Shown here: positions 8,487 to 17,692 of the stretch, piece after piece
Layout: the number at the start of each line of letters is the position of its first letter
How positions within the stretch are numbered: the first letter of the stretch is position 1
Assembly (NCBI GenBank): GCA_027306505.1
Contig: DAHUZP010000039.1
Location: forward strand, 16,380-80,379
Direction of reading: 5' to 3'
Length of the DNA: 64,000 bases
Source: Thermoplasmata archaeon
GTDB taxonomy: Archaea > Thermoplasmatota > Thermoplasmata > Lutacidiplasmatales > UBA184
Program-made: the position numbers and the translations under genes
The notes under the pieces: model-generated
Databases searched by the model: none
Told to the model about the DNA's origin: nothing
What the model saw: only the letters and a program-made list of their open reading frames with translations

Positions 8487-9827
8487 TCAACCCGGCTTGA
8501 GGCCGCCGGAGGCGAGCTGCCGCTCCATGTGGCGACGGAGCTTCCGGTTCGAGGCGATGCCGTGCGCCGCCCGCTTGGTCTGTTCGTAGTACTTGAGCAG
8601 GGCGCGCACCTCCTGGGGTCGGTGGCCGCTCCCGCGGGCGATGCGCTGGACCCGGTCGCCCTTGAGGATCTGAGGGTTGGACATCTCCTCCTTGGTCATG
8701 GAGTCCATGATGACCTTGAAGGAGGCGAGGCGCGCCTGGGTGTCCTCCACCTGCTGGTCGTCGATCTTCGCGGTGGCGAGACCTGGGATGAGGCTCTTGA
8801 GCTTCGAGAAGGGACCCATCTTCCCCAGGGACTCGAGCTGCACGTAGAACTCGTGGAGCGTGAACTTCCCGGTGAGGAGCGACTCCGCCGCCTTCTCCGC
8901 GTCCTCCTTCCCTTCGAGCGACTCGAACCGTTCCAGGAGCGTCTGGATGTCCCCCATCCCGAGGAGCCGGGAGACGAACCTCGTGGGGTCGAACTGCTCC
9001 AGGTCCTCGATGTGCTCCCCGACCCCGACGAACTGGATCGGCGCGCCGCTCCGCGCGACCGCGGAGAGCGCCCCGCCCCCCTTGGCCGACCCATCGAGCT
9101 TGGTCAGGATGACCCCGGTGAGCCCGACCGCCTTGTGGAAGGCCTCCGCCGAGCGGCCGGCGGACTGACCCATCGCCGCATCGAGGACGAGGAGGACCTC
9201 CTGGGGCTCGAAGGCCGTCTTGCATCGCTGGATCTCCGCGATGAGCTCAGGGTCCAGGTTCGACCGGCCGGCCGTGTCCAGGATGATCGCGTCCGAGCTT
9301 GGGAACTTGGCCACGCCTTCTGCCGCGATCACCTCCGCCCGGCGCTCGGCCCGGTTCGCGTAGAAGGAGGCGTTGACCCGCTTGGAGAGCTGCTCGAGCT
9401 GGTCGATCGCGGCCGGGCGGTGAACGTCCGCTGCGATGAGGGCCGCCCGGACGCCCTTCTTCTGGTAGAGGCGAGCGAGCTTCGCCGCGGTGGTGGTCTT
9501 TCCCTGACCGAAGAGCCCGACCAGCATCACCCGTCGGGGCTTCATCTCGAAGGCCCTGTCCTCCCCCATGATCCGCCGGATCTCCTCGTAGACGATCCGG
9601 ACCAGGAAGTCGCGCAGGCTCGCCCCGGCGGGAGGCTTCTCCTCCTTCGCCCGCTGCTTCACCCGGGTCGTGAGCTCGAGGGCGAGCTGGACGTTGACAT
9701 CGGACTGGAGGAGCGCACGCTGGATGTCGCGGGAGACCTCGGCGAGGAGCTCCTCGTCGACCGCCCCGCTCTTCGCGATCTTCGCGAGGACGTTGCGGAG
9801 GGACTTGCCCAGGGAATCCAGCACCAT
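8487..9827 (-). CDS. srp54: Signal recognition particle GTPase SRP54
   Basis: The 446-residue protein-targeting GTPase binds SRP RNA and signal sequences of nascent membrane or secreted proteins and docks with FtsY. Order of domains: helical N domain (1-90), G domain with P-loop GLFGQGKTTTAAKLA near residue 104, DTAGR near 187, and TKLDGSAKGGGALS near 247. The Met-rich M domain (from ~300) contains the RNA-binding block around HRPQEVRALLKYYEQTKRAA. Length and motifs are full family size. Start ATG 9827 gives the normal N-domain beginning. Genes for a DUF1616-like protein and Pth2 follow on the same strand. Confidence 0.97.
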   Translation of the reverse strand: MVLDSLGKSLRNVLAKIAKSGAVDEELLAEVSRDIQRALLQSDVNVQLALELTTRVKQRAKEEKPPAGASLRDFLVRIVYEEIRRIMGEDRAFEMKPRRVMLVGLFGQGKTTTAAKLARLYQKKGVRAALIAADVHRPAAIDQLEQLSKRVNASFYANRAERRAEVIAAEGVAKFPSSDAIILDTAGRSNLDPELIAEIQRCKTAFEPQEVLLVLDAAMGQSAGRSAEAFHKAVGLTGVILTKLDGSAKGGGALSAVARSGAPIQFVGVGEHIEDLEQFDPTRFVSRLLGMGDIQTLLERFESLEGKEDAEKAAESLLTGKFTLHEFYVQLESLGKMGPFSKLKSLIPGLATAKIDDQQVEDTQARLASFKVIMDSMTKEEMSNPQILKGDRVQRIARGSGHRPQEVRALLKYYEQTKRAAHGIASNRKLRRHMERQLASGGLKPG

Positions 9828-9957
9828 CGGATCGACCTCGCCCTCGACGTGCCCGTCGCGGCCTCAGAAGGACGGGGGACCCTGCCTTATCCTTTTTGAG
9901 CGCGGCCGAACCGGCGGTCGCCGGGCGGACAAGCGAGGAAAGTGCCGCTCCGGGGCC

Positions 9958-9963
9958 TATTTA
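9958..9963 (+). promoter_or_regulatory. TATA-like box (TATTTA) for the GltD-type gene
   Basis: TATTTA is centred 27-28 nt before GTG 9988 and only 15 nt before the alternative GTG 9976. The spacing therefore favours 9988 as start of a leaderless message. Confidence 0.5.
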
Positions 9964-9987
9964 CGGGTCCCGCACGTGGTCGGGCCC

Positions 9988-11496
9988 GTGCCCGCCGACA
10001 CCGAGGCCGAGGTCGAGGAGGTCAGACCCGGCAAAGCGCCTGTCAAGACCCCTCCCAAGCTGAACCCGGTCCGGGTCCCGATCCCCGAGGCTCCCGTGCC
10101 GGAGCGGGTGCACGACTTCCAGGAGATCCTGCACCCCTATTCCCTGGAGGACGCGGTCCTCGAGGCGAAGCGCTGCATCCAGTGCCGTCGTCCCTGGTGC
10201 GTGGAGGCCTGTCCCATCTCGCAGGACTGCCGGGAGTACATCATCCGCCTCTCCGAGCGCGACGTCGACGGCGCCGCGAAGGTCACCCTGCAGGACGACC
10301 CCCTCGCCTCCACCCTCTGCAAGGTCTGCTACCACTACTGCGAGGACTCCTGCGTGGTGAAGAAGAAAGGGGTCCCCCTGGCCATCCGGCAGCTCAAGAG
10401 GGCGGCTCTGGAGCTCGGGAAGAGCGACCTCACCTACGTTCCCCAAGCCCCCCGACGGCAACGGGTGGCCGTCGTCGGGGCCGGGCCCGCCGGGATCATG
10501 GCCGCCTGGGAACTAGGGATCCGGGGGTACTCCGTCACCGTCTTCGAGCAGGAGGACCTGTTGGGAGGGCTCATCCTTTCCATGCCTGGCTACCGGATCT
10601 CGGACGAGGACGTCCGGAAGGACCTCGCGCGGTTCCGCGACCTCGATGTGACGTTCGTCCCGAAGACCAAGGTGGGGGTGGACACGGCCCCCGCAGAGCT
10701 CCAGAGGCAGGGGTACCTCGCGGTCCTGCTCGCCATAGGGACCCCGCTGCATCGCGACCTGCGCGTTCCGGGAGAGGACCTCCCGGGGGTCGTCCCTGCG
10801 CTCGGCATGCTCTTCGACGTGCACCGGGGCCGTCCGGTCTCGCTCGGAAAGCGGATCCTCGTTGTCGGGGGCGGCGACGTGGCGATGGACGCTGTCCGTT
10901 CCTCCCTTCGGCTCTCCCCCGGGGGCGAGGTCACGTTGGTCTACCGAAGGACGGAGGAGGAGATGCCGGCCGACCGGGAGGAGCTGCTCATGGCGAAGGA
11001 CGAGGGCGTCCGGTTCCTCTGGCAGCGGTCCCCCGTGCGGATCGTCGGGCGCGAGCACGTGGAGGGGCTGGTGGTCCAGAGGGTCGAGTTGGGTCCACCC
11101 GACGCGAGCGGACGGAGGTCCCCGCGGGCCGTGGAGGGTTCCGAAGAGACCCTCCCCTGCGACACGGTCATCGTCGCGGTGGGGCAGCGGGCGGACCTCA
11201 CCGGGTTCGGCTCCGAACTCGAGCTCAAGGTCACTCCCCAAGGGTGGGTCGAAGGTGAAGGACCGCAGACCGCGACAGGAGTTCCCGGGGTCTTCGCCGT
11301 CGGTGGGAAGTCCGTCGTGTACGCGATGGCGGCGGGCACGCGCGGGGCCGAGGGGGTGGACCGCTACCTCCGGGCCCTTCGGGGGGAGGCCCCAGCTCCC
11401 CGACCCGATCCCTTCGGGGGCGATCGCCCCTTCCACCTGCCGGCCGGGTACGCGAAGTCGAACTGGAACCCCAATCCGGTCCACGGGAAGCCCTAG
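9988..11496 (+). CDS. Glutamate synthase small-subunit-like NAD(P)H:ferredoxin-type oxidoreductase (GltD/NfnL/SudA family)
   Basis: A 502-residue flavoprotein that would move electrons between NAD(P)H and iron-sulfur clusters. An N-terminal domain has two Cys sets for [4Fe-4S] clusters: CIQCRRPWCVEACPISQDC at about residues 64-82 and CKVCYHYCEDSC at about 111-122. The FAD site is VAVVGAGPAGIMAAWELG near 160. The NADPH site is ILVVGGGDVAMDAVRSSLRL near 290, and the terminal FAD block is TGVPGVFAVGG. As a lone small subunit with no large glutamate-synthase gene beside it, it could be GltD, an NfnL-type transhydrogenase subunit or a sulfide dehydrogenase-like enzyme; the sequence alone does not decide. 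Divergent from SRP54. Confidence 0.85.
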   Translation: MPADTEAEVEEVRPGKAPVKTPPKLNPVRVPIPEAPVPERVHDFQEILHPYSLEDAVLEAKRCIQCRRPWCVEACPISQDCREYIIRLSERDVDGAAKVTLQDDPLASTLCKVCYHYCEDSCVVKKKGVPLAIRQLKRAALELGKSDLTYVPQAPRRQRVAVVGAGPAGIMAAWELGIRGYSVTVFEQEDLLGGLILSMPGYRISDEDVRKDLARFRDLDVTFVPKTKVGVDTAPAELQRQGYLAVLLAIGTPLHRDLRVPGEDLPGVVPALGMLFDVHRGRPVSLGKRILVVGGGDVAMDAVRSSLRLSPGGEVTLVYRRTEEEMPADREELLMAKDEGVRFLWQRSPVRIVGREHVEGLVVQRVELGPPDASGRRSPRAVEGSEETLPCDTVIVAVGQRADLTGFGSELELKVTPQGWVEGEGPQTATGVPGVFAVGGKSVVYAMAAGTRGAEGVDRYLRALRGEAPAPRPDPFGGDRPFHLPAGYAKSNWNPNPVHGKP

Positions 11497-11525
11497 GGGA
11501 CCACTTTCCCGGTTGTCGGGGTGCC

Positions 11526-11531
11526 CTTATC
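11526..11531 (+). promoter_or_regulatory. TATA-like box (CTTATC) for the first S53 peptidase
   Basis: CTTATC is centred 28-29 nt before ATG 11557. This supports that ATG, rather than the in-frame GTG at 11521, which lies upstream of the box. Confidence 0.55.
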
Positions 11532-11556
11532 ATGGGGTCGGCCCTGCTTCGAGACG

Positions 11557-14500
11557 ATGTCCTTCCTCCAAAGGGACCCACCCCTGTCCGGGGTGCCCTT
11601 GGACCAGGGGTCCCCGCCTCAACCTCCCCGGGGAACCGATCCCGGTGGCGGGCGCGCTCGCTTCGCCGTTCGTCGGGGCCACGCGCGGGTCAGCGGGGGC
11701 TTCACTTCGCGCGGCCTCGCCGCCTCCATCGGTCTCCTGGGCCTGCTGATCGTGAGCACGTGGGTCCTGGCCCCTGGGCTCCCTTCGGGCCCCAACGTGC
11801 TCGAGCAGGTCGCGATCGACCACGGGATGCTCGCCTCGTGGACGGCTGCCCGGGAGCTCGCCCTGACCGTGCAGGACCCCACCGGGCTCTTCGGGTACAA
11901 TGCCGCTGACCTCGCCGCTCTCGCTTCCTCCGCTCCGGTGACCGCGTCCTACCCGGTCACCCTGGGCATCACGCTCATCCCGAACGACCCGAGAGGACTC
12001 CACGACTACGCGATCGCGGTCTCCACCCCGGGCAACCCGATGGAAGGACACTTCCTCACCTCGGCCGAGTACGACCAACGATTCGCTCCCAGCGCTCAGG
12101 AGGAGACGCACGTCGAGCAGGTCCTCGCTTCGCAGGGGTTCCGCGTGGTCGGTTCCTATCCTGACCGGACCTTCCTCGAGGTGCGGGGGACCGCCGCGGG
12201 GGCGGAGGCCCTCTTCGGCACCACCCTCGTGCAAGGGGACCTTTACGGCCAGTCCGTGGTCCTCCCGGCGAGTGCCCCGACGCTGCCCACTTCCCTCGCG
12301 CCCGACCTCCTCTCCGTCTCCGGGCTCTCTCAGAACGCCGTCCGGTTCTCGCTCGCCTCCCTCTCCGCCCGCCCGCTGGGCGCGCTCCCCCAGGGTGGCC
12401 CATGCATCACCTCCTGCAACACGATCTTCCCGGACTGGACGCACTTCATGTACGGCCTGGACCAGCTCTACAACGCCTCCGGACCGAGCCAGCCCCACTG
12501 GGCCCAGGGCACCTCGATCGGGATCCTGCTCTGGGCTGGAGCGGCGGGAGGTTTCAGCCCCTCCGACATCCAGACCTTCGCCCAGGGCATGTACCCCGGC
12601 AACCAACCGCTCTTCTCCTACAACGCCTGGCCCCTGGGAGGGACCGGCCAACCGAGCTCCGCCGCCCCTTCCGACCCCAGCAACGCCCCGATGGAGCTCA
12701 CGCTGGACATGGAATGGTCCGTCTCCCAGGCCCCGGGGGCGAACCTCCAGGTGGTCTACGTGCCCGAGGGCTCCTCGTCGAACGGCTACTCTCCCCAACC
12801 GGCCGACCTCGAGAACGGCTCGGCCTTTATGCTCACGCGGCCCGGGCTCGATGTCTTCACCCAGTCGTTCGGCGCTCCAGAGACCGACCAGTCGTTCCAG
12901 GCCGCGATGGACCTCGACTACCAGAAGGCGGCGACGCTCGGGATCTCGGTCTTCGCGGCGTCGGGGGACAACGGGGGGTCGACCGGTTCCATCGGCAGTT
13001 GCACCTCCACGCCCCAGGTGGAGTATCCTGCGTCGTCCCCGTACGTGACGGCGGTCGGCGGCACGGCCCCGATCCTCAATTCGACCATCGGAGGAGGGCC
13101 CGCGACGAACCAGGGGGTCGCGAACGAACCTGCCTGGCACGGCAGCGGCGGCGGATACTCCCAGGCCTACGGCCTGCCTTCCTGGCAAAGGAGCGGATCG
13201 GCCTACCAGACCATCTCGAGCGGACCGGACCCCACCTCTCGCGGGGTGCCCGACATCGCAGGTCCCGCGGCGAATGACACGTTCTTCTACAACGGCACGA
13301 TCCAGGACGGAGAGGGGACAAGCTTCGCCTCCCCCTTCTGGGCCGGCCTCATCGACGAGATGGCGGCCATCCGGGCGAACCCCCTCGGCTTCCTCAATCC
13401 CCGGCTCTATGCGTTGGGAGCGGCGGAGGACCAGGGCATCACTCCGGCGCCGTTCCGCTGGGTCACCCAGGGCCAGACCCCGGGGCTCGCTGCGAACTGC
13501 ATCTACTACGCCCAGGCCGGGTGGGACCCGGTCACCGGCTACGGCGTCCCGAGGAACGCCTTCGACCTCTACGCGAGCCTGGTCGCGAGCTACATCAACG
13601 TCACGATCTCGTTCTCTCCGGACCACGCCGCGCCCGGCTCGTCCGTCACGATCCACGTCCTCGCGATGAACGGGAGCGCTCCGCTCGCAGGAGGCACGCT
13701 CTCCGTATCGGTCTGGAGCCTCCCGCAGACGCTGCGCAAGACGAGCTTGCTGCAGACCCAATCCGTAGGGCTTGACGCTTCCGGCTCGGGCCAGGATAGC
13801 TACGCGATCTCGCTGTTCTACCCCTACGGGCAACTGCTCGTGGTAGCCCAGATCTTCAACCGGCACGACGTAGGGAGCGCGGCCAGCGTGCTCGTGGTCT
13901 CGTTGCTCGGCTCGTCCTACGATCTGCTCGAACCCATGCTGCAACCTCCGGTGAGCTACGCGTTCTTCGCCCTCATCATGGGCCTCGCGATCGCGCTGGG
14001 CTGGGTGCTCGGCCTCCGCACGCCCCGTGCGAACCCGTTGCCGATCTACCGGAGGTTCCTCCCCGCCAGGTGGCGAGGTCGGCCTCCGAGCGCCGGTCCC
14101 TCCAGATCGTATCCACCTCAGGGGGCTTCAGCGTCCGCTAGTGCCCGACCCTACCCCGGCTCCACCGTGGGTCGACCCGCCGTGGCTCCTTCCGCGCGCG
14201 GAGGCCGTCCCCCGTCCGGTCCCGCCAGGGCGGCGGGGGCGGCTCAAGGGACCACGAGAGGAGCGGCGCCCGTCCGCCCCCCGCCGCTCGGCGGACGGCC
14301 CGCGACCGCGAAGAGCTTCCGCCCCTCGACCACCTCCGCCGCCCCGACGCCCACGGCGGCCTCCCGCGCCTCGCCGGGGACGAGCTCGCACGTGGCACCA
14401 GGGGTCACGATGGTCGTCCCTCCGGCACGCGCGAAGGAAACGCCCCAGGAGACCTCGAAGACGTCCACCTTGCCTCCACCCTCTTCGTCCGGGGAGCCGA

Positions 14501-15471
14501 TCGCAACCCCCGCGATCCGGGAACCCACCCCCGAGGCCTCCCCATCCGTCCCCCCACCGCAGGCGACGACCGCCTCCGCGCCCGTGGGTCCGGCGGAAGT
14601 CACTTCGCCCACGTCCGGGGTGGGTAGTTCGCAGCCGAGCACCCACGAAGCTCTTCCCCAGGAAGCCGGAGCCGCCACGGAGGCTCCCGCACCATCGAGC
14701 CTTCCCGCAGCGGCCGCAGGGGAGGAGGTGGCAGCTCCGAACGAGGAGGCGAGCGCCCCCCCTCCCCAAGCCGTGTCTCCAGAGCCACCCGGGCAGGTGG
14801 AGGAGCCGGGCGAAGCGCCCAGCGCTCCCGAGCCCTCCATCTCGGGGCCTATCGCGGAAGCACAGGAAGCCCCAGCAGAGGTCCCACCGGAAACACCGCT
14901 TGCCACGGAGCAGTTTGGACAGGGGGACGCACCTACCCCGAGCGAAGTGCGGGCCCCTGCAGAGCCCCCAGAGGCCGGACCGTCCGAGGAGGTTCGGGCC
15001 CCCGTGGAGGACACGGTGCGCGAGGCCCCGCTCCCCGAAGCCCCATCGCCCGTTCACGAAGTGACCGCCGCCCCGACCTCCCCACCCGAGGCGGTGGCCG
15101 CGCCTGAGGTCGGGCCTGCGATCGCGGCCGTCCCGGTCGCCGCCTCCAAGCGGGGCCGGGTGCGCCGCGCTCCGAGGCCCAAGGAGAAGGAAGTTCCAGC
15201 CCCGACGGCCAAGACCGTCCCGCCTCTCATCGAGCCTCCCACCGTGAGCGCTCCCGCTCCCACGCCTTCGCCCGCTCCCTCGACCCGAGGCCGTGCGCGC
15301 AGGGGACTGGTCACCCGTGTGGAGGAAGACGTGGCGAAGCTAGAGGGCAGGGTCGTACACGCCGTTCGGCCGGGAGGCAAGGTCCGTTCGGCGAGATGCC
15401 CGAAGTGCGGGAAGGCGGTGACCCCTGGAGCGAGATCGTGTCCCTCCTGCGGGGGCCCGATGAGCACCTGA
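11557..15471 (+). CDS. Membrane-anchored S53 (kumamolisin/sedolisin) peptidase with long acidic-proline tail and C-terminal zinc ribbon
   Basis: The 1304-residue pre-pro-peptidase has a signal/anchor helix (~48-70) and a pro-kumamolisin activation domain (~105-270). The S53 catalytic domain (~275-670) follows. The acid-protease triad is visible: E380 and D384 in MELTLDMEW, oxyanion Asp 471 in SGDNGGS, and Ser 589 in GTSFASPFW; spacings match kumamolisin. The GWDPVTGYG block near 650 is the calcium site. A beta-rich domain and a TM helix (~801-825) follow. About 450 Pro/Ala/Glu-rich residues and a final CPKC..CPSC zinc ribbon should be cytoplasmic. Sedolisins cut proteins at acidic pH. A similar enzyme follows after 22 bp. 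Confidence 0.9.
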   Translation: MSFLQRDPPLSGVPLDQGSPPQPPRGTDPGGGRARFAVRRGHARVSGGFTSRGLAASIGLLGLLIVSTWVLAPGLPSGPNVLEQVAIDHGMLASWTAARELALTVQDPTGLFGYNAADLAALASSAPVTASYPVTLGITLIPNDPRGLHDYAIAVSTPGNPMEGHFLTSAEYDQRFAPSAQEETHVEQVLASQGFRVVGSYPDRTFLEVRGTAAGAEALFGTTLVQGDLYGQSVVLPASAPTLPTSLAPDLLSVSGLSQNAVRFSLASLSARPLGALPQGGPCITSCNTIFPDWTHFMYGLDQLYNASGPSQPHWAQGTSIGILLWAGAAGGFSPSDIQTFAQGMYPGNQPLFSYNAWPLGGTGQPSSAAPSDPSNAPMELTLDMEWSVSQAPGANLQVVYVPEGSSSNGYSPQPADLENGSAFMLTRPGLDVFTQSFGAPETDQSFQAAMDLDYQKAATLGISVFAASGDNGGSTGSIGSCTSTPQVEYPASSPYVTAVGGTAPILNSTIGGGPATNQGVANEPAWHGSGGGYSQAYGLPSWQRSGSAYQTISSGPDPTSRGVPDIAGPAANDTFFYNGTIQDGEGTSFASPFWAGLIDEMAAIRANPLGFLNPRLYALGAAEDQGITPAPFRWVTQGQTPGLAANCIYYAQAGWDPVTGYGVPRNAFDLYASLVASYINVTISFSPDHAAPGSSVTIHVLAMNGSAPLAGGTLSVSVWSLPQTLRKTSLLQTQSVGLDASGSGQDSYAISLFYPYGQLLVVAQIFNRHDVGSAASVLVVSLLGSSYDLLEPMLQPPVSYAFFALIMGLAIALGWVLGLRTPRANPLPIYRRFLPARWRGRPPSAGPSRSYPPQGASASASARPYPGSTVGRPAVAPSARGGRPPSGPARAAGAAQGTTRGAAPVRPPPLGGRPATAKSFRPSTTSAAPTPTAASRASPGTSSHVAPGVTMVVPPARAKETPQETSKTSTLPPPSSSGEPIATPAIREPTPEASPSVPPPQATTASAPVGPAEVTSPTSGVGSSQPSTHEALPQEAGAATEAPAPSSLPAAAAGEEVAAPNEEASAPPPQAVSPEPPGQVEEPGEAPSAPEPSISGPIAEAQEAPAEVPPETPLATEQFGQGDAPTPSEVRAPAEPPEAGPSEEVRAPVEDTVREAPLPEAPSPVHEVTAAPTSPPEAVAAPEVGPAIAAVPVAASKRGRVRRAPRPKEKEVPAPTAKTVPPLIEPPTVSAPAPTPSPAPSTRGRARRGLVTRVEEDVAKLEGRVVHAVRPGGKVRSARCPKCGKAVTPGARSCPSCGGPMST

Positions 15472-15493
15472 GGCTCCCCAGGAACCCTTCGTC

Positions 15494-17638
15494 ATGCGTG
15501 ATCGCAGAGGAGAAGCGGAGCCCGCGGGGACCTGGCTGGGTCCTCGCTCAGCTCGAGGGCCCGTTCCCCTCCGAGCCGGGCTCGTCCTCCTTCTGTTGCT
15601 GAGCTGCGCCCTTCTCACCGTCTATCCGTCGTTCTCTGGGAGCGCCGCCACCGTGACCGCGAGAGGGCCCGCGGGACCGGCCGGCGGCTCGCGCTCGGGG
15701 ACGTACGCGGAGGCCAGAGGCGTTCCTTCGGCGATGCGGTTTCCCATCGGCGGAGCAGCGGGGGACTCCTCGGCCGCGCTCTCCGCGGCAGGACCGGTGC
15801 ATCCCTCTGCGGTCTCCTCCGGCCTCTTCCCGGGTCCTTTCCGCTCGATCTACGGGGTGGACGCGCTGCTCAACTCCAGCCAAGGAGCCCCTTCCACCGC
15901 TCCCAACTTCCCGGTAGGGGAGGCGATCGGCGTCCTCGCCTGGGGATGGGGGTACGACCCCACCGATCTCGCGACGTTCTTCTCCGACTACTATCCATCG
16001 TCCTTCCCGCTCCCGCACGTGGTCCCGGTCCCGATCGACGGCGCTCCTCCCCCTGGGATCAACGCCGCCGCGGACACGTCGGGGGGTTCTCGGGAGCTCA
16101 CGCTCGACATCGAGTGGGCGGCCTCCATGGCCCCTGGGTCCACGATCTACGCCATCTACGCGCCTCCGGGCACCTCCGGCACCGGGAGCCCCACCGACCA
16201 GTCCCTGGAGGACGCCCTCCACTACGCGGTAGAGATGGGGAACCTGACCGCGCTCTCCTTGTCCTTCGGGGAGCCGGAGGGGACCGACGTGCCGCTCGAG
16301 ACCGTCATGGAGGAGGACATCCAGAACCTGACCGCGAACGGCACCACCGTCCTCGCGGCGTCGGGCGACGACGGCGGCTCGGCCCAGTCTCAGCCCAACC
16401 GGCCGTGCAGCGCGGGACCCGGGGTCGACTTCCCGGCGGCGAGCCCGCTGGTCGTCGCGGTGGGCGGGACCGATGCCACCTCGGGCGGCCCGGAGACCGC
16501 GTGGGACCTGAGCGGCGGGGGGGCTTCCAACGCGGGGAACGTCGCCCCCTCCTGGCAGCAGACCGGGGGCGTCGCGAGCTACCTCGCGGCCTCCTCCCCT
16601 GCCACCCGGGAAGTGCCGGACGTCGCGGCCACCGCGGACAACAACGCCTTCTACTTCGCCGGCGCCGCGACCAACGCGAGCGGCACGAGCTTCTCCTCTC
16701 CGCTCTGGGCCGGGATCGTCGCCGACATGGCCCACGCCGACCACACCCGGTGGGGCGCGCTCGACCCTCGGATCTACCCCCTCGCCGCCGTGCACGAGGC
16801 CCAGGGCGGGAGCCCCGCGCCCTTCACCAGCGTCGACCAGGGAAGGAACTGCTACTACAGCGCCTCCCCCGGCTGGGACCGTGTGACCGGCTGGGGGACC
16901 CCGAACGCCGAGGTGTTGGCCCAGGAGCTCAACGGCACGTCCTTTGCGAGCCTCGCCGTGTTGCTGAACCCGAACCAGGGCGTCTCCTCGGGCTCGACCG
17001 TGACCGTCGAGGTCACCGTTCCCTCCGGGGGGGACGCCGGGCTCTCGGGTCGGTCGATGTCGGTGTATGTGGTCGACCCCACGAACGACTCCTGGGTCCA
17101 GCGCCTCGTCGGCACGTGCCCATCCCCCGGCGGCTCGCCCTGGAAGGGATCGTTCGTCCTCCCCTCCTCGCTCACCGACCGGTACGTGAACGTGACGGCG
17201 GTGGTCCAGAACGGCAGCCTCTGGGGGGTGGGCACCTCCGTGCTCTCCCCTCCGCCTCCTCCCGCGCCTCCCGGTCCCTCCATATGGGACATCCTTGGAG
17301 GGTACGAGCTTCCCCTCCTCACGGGGTTCCTGCTCCTCTTCCTCACGTTCCGGCTCATGGGAGACCGCCGACGCCACACTCGGGCGGGGCCTTCCCCCAG
17401 GGAGCTCGCGGGACAGAACCCGCTATCTCCCTCCGACCGTGGCCCCGCCCCGGAGAGCGTCGCGGGGGCCGCCCGGGCCTCGGGGGCCTCCTCCCTCTCC
17501 GCGGGTGCGCGTCCCGTCGCCGACACGTCCCTCCCCCGGGGGAGCGTGACGGAGATGACGCCCTTCTGTTGGAAGTGCGGAACGACGCTCAAGGGAGCGG
17601 AAGGCCAGTGCCCGGCGTGCGGGACACGGTTCAGCTGA
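15494..17638 (+). CDS. Membrane-anchored S53 (sedolisin) peptidase without recognisable prodomain, zinc-ribbon tail
   Basis: A 714-residue protein. After an N-terminal membrane helix (~27-47) and a short Ala/Gly-rich spacer, the S53 domain starts almost directly. The triad is E201 and D205 (ELTLDIEW), oxyanion D292 (ASGDDGGS) and S399 (GTSFSSPLW), with a calcium block GWDRVTGWGTPN. It lacks the ~170-residue prodomain of its neighbour, so activation must differ or be in trans. A TM helix at ~597-622 is followed by a ~65-residue linker and a zinc ribbon at the very end (CWKCGTTLKGAEGQCPACG). It is 22 bp after the first S53 gene, almost surely one operon. The shared, unusual tail suggests a common cytoplasmic partner or regulator. 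Confidence 0.9.
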   Translation: MRDRRGEAEPAGTWLGPRSARGPVPLRAGLVLLLLLSCALLTVYPSFSGSAATVTARGPAGPAGGSRSGTYAEARGVPSAMRFPIGGAAGDSSAALSAAGPVHPSAVSSGLFPGPFRSIYGVDALLNSSQGAPSTAPNFPVGEAIGVLAWGWGYDPTDLATFFSDYYPSSFPLPHVVPVPIDGAPPPGINAAADTSGGSRELTLDIEWAASMAPGSTIYAIYAPPGTSGTGSPTDQSLEDALHYAVEMGNLTALSLSFGEPEGTDVPLETVMEEDIQNLTANGTTVLAASGDDGGSAQSQPNRPCSAGPGVDFPAASPLVVAVGGTDATSGGPETAWDLSGGGASNAGNVAPSWQQTGGVASYLAASSPATREVPDVAATADNNAFYFAGAATNASGTSFSSPLWAGIVADMAHADHTRWGALDPRIYPLAAVHEAQGGSPAPFTSVDQGRNCYYSASPGWDRVTGWGTPNAEVLAQELNGTSFASLAVLLNPNQGVSSGSTVTVEVTVPSGGDAGLSGRSMSVYVVDPTNDSWVQRLVGTCPSPGGSPWKGSFVLPSSLTDRYVNVTAVVQNGSLWGVGTSVLSPPPPPAPPGPSIWDILGGYELPLLTGFLLLFLTFRLMGDRRRHTRAGPSPRELAGQNPLSPSDRGPAPESVAGAARASGASSLSAGARPVADTSLPRGSVTEMTPFCWKCGTTLKGAEGQCPACGTRFS

Positions 17639-17661
17639 GGCCGTTCGGCTCGAAGCGTCGG

Positions 17662-17667
17662 CTTATC
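17662..17667 (+). promoter_or_regulatory. TATA-like box (CTTATC) for pheS
   Basis: CTTATC is centred 28-29 nt before GTG 17693, matching the leaderless spacing seen at other genes in this window. Confidence 0.55.
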
Positions 17668-17692
17668 TCCCCCTCTCCTCCTCACCGCCTTC

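Noticed and set aside
8442..9899. Long rightward open frame opposite SRP54
   Set aside because: It is antisense to a fully conserved gene and its Leu/Arg/Asp-rich translation is a typical high-GC shadow.
9920..9955. GAGGAAAGT-like sequence reminiscent of RNase P RNA
   Set aside because: The other universal RNase P RNA parts are absent, and the stretch is the short gap between SRP54 and the GltD-type gene.
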